Shown here piece by piece: positions 54,091-64,000 of a DNA stretch of 64,000 nucleotides. The notes beneath the pieces were generated by a model. It ran no database searches. It worked only from the letters and a program-made list of their open reading frames with translations, and was not told where the DNA came from. Position 1 is the first letter of the stretch. Each line of letters starts with the position of its first letter. A program made the translations under genes and the position numbers. Origin of the DNA: Siphlonurus alternatus (lineage: Eukaryota > Arthropoda > Insecta > Ephemeroptera > Siphlonuridae); assembly GCA_949825025.1 (NCBI GenBank), contig OX463780.1, positions 49,771,488 through 49,835,487 on the forward strand, given 5' to 3'.

Positions 54091-57000
54091 ATGCAGTTCA
54101 ATTCAAATCAATTCAATTCAATTTCATTCAATTCAAATCAATTCAATTCATTTATTCAATTCATTCAATTCAAGTCAATTCAATTTAAATCAATTCAAAT
54201 TAATTCAATTCATTTATTCAATTCAATTCAATTCAATGCAGTTCAGTTCATTTATTCAATTCAATTCACTTATTTAATTCAATTCAAGTCAATTCAATTC
54301 AAACAATTCAAATCAATTCAATTCAAATCAATTCAAATCAATTCAATTTATTTATTCAATTCAATTCAAATCAATTCAATTCAATTCAAATCAAATCAAT
54401 TCAATTCAATTTTATTCAATTTAATTTAATTCAATTCAATTCAATTCTTTTATTCAATTCATTCAATTCAAGTCAATTCAATTCAAATCAATTTAATTTA
54501 ATTCAATTCAAATCAATTCAAATTTATTCAATTCAATTCAATCCAATTCAATTCAATTCAATTCAATTCAATTCAAGGCAATTCAATTCAATTCAATTCA
54601 ATTCAATTCAAATCAATTTAATTTAATTCAATTCAATTCAATTCAAATTTATTCAATTCAATTCAATTCAATTTAATTCAATTCAAATCAATTCAAATCA
54701 ATTCAAATTTATTCAATTCATTTATTCAATTCAATTCAATTCAATCCAATTCAATTCATTTATTCAATTCATTCAATTCAAGTCAATTCAATTCAAATCA
54801 ATTCAATTCGATTCAATTCAAATCAATTTAATTCAATTTAATTCAATTCAAATTAATTCAATTCATTTATTCAATTCAATTCAATTCAATGCAGTTCAGT
54901 TCATTTATTCAATTCAATTCATTTATTCAATTCAATTCAATTCAATTCAATTCAATTCAATTCAAATCAATTCAATTCAAATCAATTCAAATCAATTCAA
55001 TTTAATTCAATTCAAATCAATTCAATTCAATTCAATTCAAATCTATTCAATTCAATTCAATTCAATTCAATTCAAGTCAATTCAAATCAATTTAATTTAA
55101 TTCAATTCAAATCAATTCAAATTTATTCAATTCATTTATTCAATTCATTTATTCAATTATATTCAATTCAATTCAATTCAATTCAATTCAATTCAATTCA
55201 AATCAATTCAATTCATTTATTCAATTCAATTTAATTCAATTCAATTTAATTTAATTTAATTCAATTCATTTATTCAATTCAATTTATTTCAATTCAATTT
55301 AATTCAATTCAATTCAAATCAAATCAATTCATTTATTCAATTCAAGTCAATTCAATTCAATCAATTCAAATCAATTCAATTCATTTATTCAATTCATTTC
55401 AATTCAAATCAATTCAATCCAAATCAATTCAATTCAATTCAATTTTATTCAATTTAATTTAATTTAATTCAATTCAATTCAATTCTTTTATTCAATTCAT
55501 TCAATTCAAGTCAATTCAATTCAAATCAATTTAATTTAATTCAATTCAAATCAATTCAAATTTATTCAATTCAATTCAATTCAATTCAATTCAATTCAAT
55601 TCAAGGCAATTCAATTCAATTCAATTCAATTCAAATCAATTTAATTTAATTCAAATCAATTCAAATTTATTCAATTCAATTCAATTCAATTTAATTCAAT
55701 TCAAATCAATTCAAATCAATTCAAATTTATTCAATTCATTTATTCAATTCAATTCAATTCAATACAATTCAATTCATTTATTCAATTCATACAATTCAAG
55801 TCAATTCAATTCAAATCAATTCAATTCGATTCAATTCAAATCAATTTAATTCAATTTAATTCAATTCAAATTAATTCAATTCATTTATTCAATTCAATTC
55901 AATTCAATGCAGTTCAGTTCATTTATTCAATTCAATTCATTTATTCAATTCAATTCAATTCAAATCAATTCAATTCAAATCAATTCAAATCAATTCAATT
56001 CAATTCAATTCAATTCAAATCAATTCAATTCAATTCAATTCAAATCTATTCAATTCAATTCAATTCAATTCAAGTCAATTCAAATCAATTTAATTTAATT
56101 CAATTCAAATCAATTCAAATTTATTCAATTCATTTATTCAATTCAATTCAATTCAATTCAAATCAATGCAATTCAATTCATTTATTCAATTCAATTCAAT
56201 TCAATTCAATTCAATTCAATTCAATTCAATTCAATTCAAATCAATTCAATTCATTTATTCAATTCAATTTAATTCAATTCAATTTAATTTAATTTAATTC
56301 AATTCATTTATTCAATTCAATTCAATTTATTTCAATTCAATTTAATTCAATTCAATTCAAATCAAATCAATTCATTTATTCAATTCAAGTCAATTCAATT
56401 CAATCAATTCAAATCAATTCAATTCATTTATTCAATTCATTTCAATTCAAATCAATTCAATTCAATTCAATCCAAATCAATTCAATTCAATTCATTTATT
56501 CAATTCATTTATTCAATTCAATTCAATTCGATTCAATTCAATTCAATTTAATTTAATTCAATTCATTTATTCAATTCAATTCAATTTATTTCAATTCAAT
56601 TTAATTCAATTCAATTCAAATCAATTCAATTCATTTATTCAATTCAATTCAATTCAATTCATTTATTCAATTCAATTCAATTTAATTCATATCAATTTAA
56701 TTTAATTCAATTCATTTATTCAATTCAATTCAATTTATTTCAATTCAATTTAATTGAATTCAATTCAAATCAATTCAATTCATTTATTCAATTCAATTCA
56801 ATTAAATTCAATTCAATTCAATTTAATTCAATTCAAATCAATTCAAATCAATTCAAATTTATTCAATTCATTTATTCAATTCAATTCAATTCATTTATTC
56901 AATTCATTCAATTCAAGTCAATTCAATTCAAATCAATTCAATTCGATTCAATTCAAATCAATTTAATTCAATTTAATTCAATTCAATTCATTTATTCAAT

Positions 57001-59074
57001 TGATCCAATTCAAGTCAATTCAATTCAAATCAAATCAATTCAATTCAATTCAATTCAATTCAATTCAATTCAAATCAATTCAATTCAATTTAATTTAATT
57101 AATTTCAATTCAAATCAATTCAATTCTTTTATTCAATTCATTCATTTCAAGTCAATACAATTCAACTCAATTTAATTGATATCAATTCAAATCAATTCAA
57201 ATTTATTCAATTCATTTATTCAATTCAATTCAAATCAATGCAATTCAATTCATTTATTCAATTCAATTCAATTTAATTAAATTCAATTCATTCATTCAAT
57301 TCATTTATTCAATTCAATTCAATTTAATTTAATTCAATTCATTTATTCAATTCAATTCAATTTATTTCAATTTAATTCAATTCAATTCTAATCAATTCAA
57401 TTCATTTATTCAATTCAAGTCAATTCAATTCAATCAATTCAAATCAATTCAATTCAAATCAATTCAAATCAATTCAATTCATTTATTCAATTCAATTCAA
57501 TTCAATGCAGTTCATTTCAAATCAATTCAATTCAATTCATTTGGTCAATTCAATTCAATTCACTTATTTAATTCAATTCAATTCAATTCATTTATTCAAT
57601 TCAATTCAAAGCAAGTCAATTTATTTATTCAATTCATTCAATTCAAGTCAATTCAATTCAAATCAATTCAATTCAATTCAAATCAATTCAAATCAATTCA
57701 ATTCATTTATTCAATTCATTTCAATTCAAATCAATTCAAATCAATTCAATTCAAATCAATTCAATTCAATGCAGTTCAATTCAAATCAATTCAATTCAAT
57801 TTCATTCAATTCAAATCAATTCAATTCATTTATTCAATTCATTCAATTCAAGTCAATTCAATTTAAATCAATTCAAATTAATTCAATTCATTTATTCAAT
57901 TCAATTCAATTCAATGCAGTTCAGTTCATTTATTCAATTCAATTCACTTATTTAATTCAATTCAAGTCAATTCAATTCAAATCAATTCAATTCAAATCAA
58001 ATCAATTCAATTCATTTATTCAATTCAATTCAATTCAAATCAATTCAATTCAATTGAACTCAATTCAAATCAATTCAATTCAATTCAATTCATTTGGTCA
58101 ATTCAATTCAATTCACTTATTTAATTCAATTCAATTCAATTCATTTATTCAATTCAATTCAAAGCAAGTCAATTTATTTATTCAATTCATTCAATTCAAG
58201 TCAATTTAATTCAAATCAATTCAATTCAATTCAAATCAATTCAATTTCATTCAATTCAATTCATTTATTCAATTCATTCAATTCAAGTCAATTCAAATCA
58301 ATTCAATTCAATTCAAATCAATTCAAATCAATTCAATTCATTTATTCAATTCATTGCAATTCAATTCAATCCAATCCAATCCAATCCAATTCAATTTTAT
58401 TCAATTCATTTATTCAATTCAATTCATTTATTCAATTCAAATCAATTCAATTCAATTCATTTATTCAATTCATTTATTCAATTCAATTCAATTCAATTTA
58501 ATTTAATTCAATTTATTTCAATTCAATTTAATTCAATTCAATTCAATTCAAGTCAATTCAATTCAAACAATTCAAATCAATTCAATTCAAATCAATTCAA
58601 ATCAATTCAATTCATTTATTCAATTCAATTCAAATCAATTCAATTCAATTCAATTCAAATCAAATCAATTCAATTCAATTTTATTCAATTTAATTTAATT
58701 TAATTCAATTCAATTCAATTCTTTTATTCAATTCATTCAATTCAAGTCAATTCAATTCAAATCAATTTAATTTAATTCAATTCAAATCAATTCAAATTTA
58801 TTCAATTCATTTATTCAATTCAATTCAATTCAAATCAATGCAATTCAATTCATTTATTCAATTCAATTCAATTCAATTCAAATCAATTCAAATCAATTCA
58901 ATTCATTCATTCAATTCATTTATTCAATTCATTTATTCAATTCAATTCAAATCAAGTCAATTTATTTATTCAATTCATTCAATTCAAGTCAATTCAAATC
59001 AATTCAAATCAATTCAATTTAATTTCATTTAATTCAAATTAATTCAATTCATTTATTCAATTCAATTCAATTCA
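54091..59074. repeat. 4.98 kb higher-order repeat, copy 2
   Basis: The unit is 4,984 bp, five bases longer than copy 1. The 234-residue open frame at 57505 is identical in translation to those at 52526 and 62489, which is possible only if the DNA copies are almost the same. This points to very recent tandem duplication or homogenisation. Confidence 0.9.
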
Positions 59075-62000
59075 ATGCAGTTCAATTCAAATCAATTCAA
59101 TTCAATTTCATTCAATTCAAATCAATTCAATTCATTTATTCAATTCATTCAATTCAAGTCAATTCAATTTAAATCAATTCAAATTAATTCAATTCATTTA
59201 TTCAATTCAATTCAATTCAATGCAGTTCAGTTCATTTATTCAATTCAATTCACTTATTTAATTCAATTCAAGTCAATTCAATTCAAACAATTCAAATCAA
59301 TTCAATTCAAATCAATTCAAATCAATTCAATTTATTTATTCAATTCAATTCAAATCAATTCAATTCAATTCAAATCAAATCAATTCAATTCAATTTTATT
59401 CAATTTAATTTAATTCAATTCAATTCAATTCTTTTATTCAATTCATTCAATTCAAGTCAATTCAATTCAAATCAATTTAATTTAATTCAATTCAAATCAA
59501 TTCAAATTTATTCAATTCAATTCAATCCAATTCAATTCAATTCAATTCAATTCAATTCAAGGCAATTCAATTCAATTCAATTCAATTCAATTCAAATCAA
59601 TTTAATTTAATTCAATTCAATTCAATTCAAATTTATTCAATTCAATTCAATTCAATTTAATTCAATTCAAATCAATTCAAATCAATTCAAATTTATTCAA
59701 TTCATTTATTCAATTCAATTCAATTCAATCCAATTCAATTCATTTATTCAATTCATTCAATTCAAGTCAATTCAATTCAAATCAATTCAATTCGATTCAA
59801 TTCAAATCAATTTAATTCAATTTAATTCAATTCAAATTAATTCAATTCATTTATTCAATTCAATTCAATTCAATGCAGTTCAGTTCATTTATTCAATTCA
59901 ATTCATTTATTCAATTCAATTCAATTCAATTCAATTCAATTCAAATCAATTCAATTCAAATCAATTCAAATCAATTCAATTTAATTCAATTCAAATCAAT
60001 TCAATTCAATTCAATTCAAATCTATTCAATTCAATTCAATTCAATTCAATTCAAGTCAATTCAAATCAATTTAATTTAATTCAATTCAAATCAATTCAAA
60101 TTTATTCAATTCATTTATTCAATTCATTTATTCAATTATATTCAATTCAATTCAATTCAATTCAATTCAATTCAATTCAAATCAATTCAATTCATTTATT
60201 CAATTCAATTTAATTCAATTCAATTTAATTTAATTTAATTCAATTCATTTATTCAATTCAATTTATTTCAATTCAATTTAATTCAATTCAATTCAAATCA
60301 AATCAATTCATTTATTCAATTCAAGTCAATTCAATTCAATCAATTCAAATCAATTCAATTCATTTATTCAATTCATTTCAATTCAAATCAATTCAATCCA
60401 AATCAATTCAATTCAATTCAATTTTATTCAATTTAATTTAATTTAATTCAATTCAATTCAATTCTTTTATTCAATTCATTCAATTCAAGTCAATTCAATT
60501 CAAATCAATTTAATTTAATTCAATTCAAATCAATTCAAATTTATTCAATTCAATTCAATTCAATTCAATTCAATTCAATTCAATTCAAGGCAATTCAATT
60601 CAATTCAATTCAATTCAAATCAATTTAATTTAATTCAAATCAATTCAAATTTATTCAATTCAATTCAATTCAATTTAATTCAATTCAAATCAATTCAAAT
60701 CAATTCAAATTTATTCAATTCATTTATTCAATTCAATTCAATTCAATACAATTCAATTCATTTATTCAATTCATACAATTCAAGTCAATTCAATTCAAAT
60801 CAATTCAATTCGATTCAATTCAAATCAATTTAATTCAATTTAATTCAATTCAAATTAATTCAATTCATTTATTCAATTCAATTCAATTCAATGCAGTTCA
60901 GTTCATTTATTCAATTCAATTCATTTATTCAATTCAATTCAATTCAAATCAATTCAATTCAAATCAATTCAAATCAATTCAATTCAATTCAATTCAATTC
61001 AAATCAATTCAATTCAATTCAATTCAATTCAAATCTATTCAATTCAATTCAATTCAATTCAAGTCAATTCAAATCAATTTAATTTAATTCAATTCAAATC
61101 AATTCAAATTTATTCAATTCATTTATTCAATTCAATTCAATTCAATTCAAATCAATGCAATTCAATTCATTTATTCAATTCAATTCAATTCAATTCAATT
61201 CAATTCAATTCAATTCAAATCAATTCAATTCATTTATTCAATTCAATTTAATTCAATTCAATTTAATTTAATTTAATTCAATTCATTTATTCAATTCAAT
61301 TCAATTTATTTCAATTCAATTTAATTCAATTCAATTCAAATCAAATCAATTCATTTATTCAATTCAAGTCAATTCAATTCAATCAATTCAAATCAATTCA
61401 ATTCATTTATTCAATTCATTTCAATTCAAATCAATTCAATTCAATTCAATCCAAATCAATTCAATTCAATTCATTTATTCAATTCATTTATTCAATTCAA
61501 TTCAATTCGATTCAATTCAATTCAATTTAATTTAATTCAATTCATTTATTCAATTCAATTCAATTTATTTCAATTCAATTTAATTCAATTCAATTCAAAT
61601 CAATTCAATTCATTTATTCAATTCAATTCAATTCAATTCATTTATTCAATTCAATTCAATTTAATTCATATCAATTTAATTTAATTCAATTCATTTATTC
61701 AATTCAATTCAATTTATTTCAATTCAATTTAATTGAATTCAATTCAAATCAATTCAATTCATTTATTCAATTCAATTCAATTAAATTCAATTCAATTCAA
61801 TTTAATTCAATTCAAATCAATTCAAATCAATTCAAATTTATTCAATTCATTTATTCAATTCAATTCAATTCATTTATTCAATTCATTCAATTCAAGTCAA
61901 TTCAATTCAAATCAATTCAATTCGATTCAATTCAAATCAATTTAATTCAATTTAATTCAATTCAATTCATTTATTCAATTGATCCAATTCAAGTCAATTC

Positions 62001-64000
62001 AATTCAAATCAAATCAATTCAATTCAATTCAATTCAATTCAATTCAATTCAAATCAATTCAATTCAATTTAATTTAATTAATTTCAATTCAAATCAATTC
62101 AATTCTTTTATTCAATTCATTCATTTCAAGTCAATACAATTCAACTCAATTTAATTGATATCAATTCAAATCAATTCAAATTTATTCAATTCATTTATTC
62201 AATTCAATTCAAATCAATGCAATTCAATTCATTTATTCAATTCAATTCAATTTAATTAAATTCAATTCATTCATTCAATTCATTTATTCAATTCAATTCA
62301 ATTTAATTTAATTCAATTCATTTATTCAATTCAATTCAATTTATTTCAATTCAATTTAATTCAATTCAATTCTAATCAATTCAATTCATTTATTCAATTC
62401 AAGTCAATTCAATTCAATCAATTCAAATCAATTCAATTCAAATCAATTCAAATCAATTCAATTCATTTATTCAATTCAATTCAATTCAATGCAGTTCATT
62501 TCAAATCAATTCAATTCAATTCATTTGGTCAATTCAATTCAATTCACTTATTTAATTCAATTCAATTCAATTCATTTATTCAATTCAATTCAAAGCAAGT
62601 CAATTTATTTATTCAATTCATTCAATTCAAGTCAATTCAATTCAAATCAATTCAATTCAATTCAAATCAATTCAAATCAATTCAATTCATTTATTCAATT
62701 CATTTCAATTCAAATCAATTCAAATCAATTCAATTCAAATCAATTCAATTCAATGCAGTTCAATTCAAATCAATTCAATTCAATTTCATTCAATTCAAAT
62801 CAATTCAATTCATTTATTCAATTCATTCAATTCAAGTCAATTCAATTTAAATCAATTCAAATTAATTCAATTCATTTATTCAATTCAATTCAATTCAATG
62901 CAGTTCAGTTCATTTATTCAATTCAATTCACTTATTTAATTCAATTCAAGTCAATTCAATTCAAATCAATTCAATTCAAATCAAATCAATTCAATTCATT
63001 TATTCAATTCAATTCAATTCAAATCAATTCAATTCAATTGAACTCAATTCAAATCAATTCAATTCAATTCAATTCATTTGGTCAATTCAATTCAATTCAC
63101 TTATTTAATTCAATTCAATTCAATTCATTTATTCAATTCAATTCAAAGCAAGTCAATTTATTTATTCAATTCATTCAATTCAAGTCAATTTAATTCAAAT
63201 CAATTCAATTCAATTCAAATCAATTCAATTTCATTCAATTCAATTCATTTATTCAATTCATTCAATTCAAGTCAATTCAAATCAATTCAATTCAATTCAA
63301 ATCAATTCAAATCAATTCAATTCATTTATTCAATTCATTGCAATTCAATTCAATCCAATCCAATCCAATCCAATTCAATTTTATTCAATTCATTTATTCA
63401 ATTCAATTCATTTATTCAATTCAAATCAATTCAATTCAATTCATTTATTCAATTCATTTATTCAATTCAATTCAATTCAATTTAATTTAATTCAATTTAT
63501 TTCAATTCAATTTAATTCAATTCAATTCAATTCAAGTCAATTCAATTCAAACAATTCAAATCAATTCAATTCAAATCAATTCAAATCAATTCAATTCATT
63601 TATTCAATTCAATTCAAATCAATTCAATTCAATTCAATTCAAATCAAATCAATTCAATTCAATTTTATTCAATTTAATTTAATTTAATTCAATTCAATTC
63701 AATTCTTTTATTCAATTCATTCAATTCAAGTCAATTCAATTCAAATCAATTTAATTTAATTCAATTCAAATCAATTCAAATTTATTCAATTCATTTATTC
63801 AATTCAATTCAATTCAAATCAATGCAATTCAATTCATTTATTCAATTCAATTCAATTCAATTCAAATCAATTCAAATCAATTCAATTCATTCATTCAATT
63901 CATTTATTCAATTCATTTATTCAATTCAATTCAAATCAAGTCAATTTATTTATTCAATTCATTCAATTCAAGTCAATTCAAATCAATTCAAATCAATTCA
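59075..64000. repeat. 4.98 kb higher-order repeat, copy 3, cut by window edge
   Basis: The landmark order of copies 1 and 2 continues (59075, 59873, 60891, 61733, 62489, 63078). The window ends about 60 bp before this unit would be complete, so the array very likely continues to the right. A longer uninterrupted TTCAA run near 61010-61030 distinguishes this copy by a pentamer from copy 2. Confidence 0.9.

Larger units (their letters stand above)
31599..64000. repeat. Right satellite field, degenerate TTCAA pentamer array
   Basis: This is the same pentamer array as on the left of the retroelement, in the same orientation (C on the + strand, G nearly absent) and with the same set of landmarks. 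It holds the best-preserved tandem HOR of the window in its last 15 kb. No gene, RNA gene or second mobile element is seen. Open frames here are by-products of the repeat. Confidence 0.97.

Noticed and set aside
49112..64000. Telomere repeat array
   Set aside because: Known animal telomere repeats (TTAGGG, TTAGG) are G-rich on one strand and regular. TTCAA with long-range HOR structure does not fit, though a subtelomeric position cannot be excluded.

Overview
The window is almost entirely satellite DNA. About 61 of 64 kb (roughly 95%) is a degenerate array built on the pentanucleotide TTCAA, read on the + strand. It is interrupted once, near 28.53-31.60 kb, by a non-LTR retrotransposon of the Jockey/CR1-like (APE endonuclease plus reverse transcriptase) type. 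The retroelement and the absence of any prokaryotic gene or operon point to an animal genome. The style of the RT protein suggests an invertebrate, perhaps an arthropod, but the species cannot be named from this sequence. The setting looks like constitutive heterochromatin (pericentromeric, subtelomeric or an interstitial satellite block).

Layout. 1-1.92 kb: mosaic satellite. About 1.93-10.43 kb: two tandem copies of a ~4.22 kb higher-order repeat (HOR); a third copy lies at about 32.9-37.1 kb. About 10.4-11.4 kb: a segment repeated 1.96 kb downstream. About 11.4-19.3 kb and 20.3-28.2 kb: two copies of a ~7.95 kb segment at ~8.9 kb spacing. 28.2-28.53 kb: junction segment. 28.534-31.598 kb: the retroelement. 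31.6-37.1 kb: satellite resembling 0.58-6.2 kb. 37.1-45.4 kb: satellite resembling 21.3-25.4 kb, with a ~3.2-3.3 kb unit in tandem. 46.6-49.1 kb: a ~2.43 kb unit. 49.1 kb to the end: three near-identical tandem copies of a 4.98 kb HOR (49112, 54091, 59075), the last cut by the window edge.

The only real coding sequence is the retroelement's 5'-truncated ORF2. It has the C-terminal part of the APE endonuclease and a complete-looking reverse transcriptase, with no internal stop over more than 930 codons. The many other + strand open frames are by-products of the pentamer. TTCAA read in triplets gives the same five-codon cycle (Phe-Asn-Ser-Ile-Gln) in every + frame without a stop, while the complement has a stop every 15 nt. 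These frames are not annotated as genes. No tRNA, rRNA, CRISPR array, promoter or host gene was seen.
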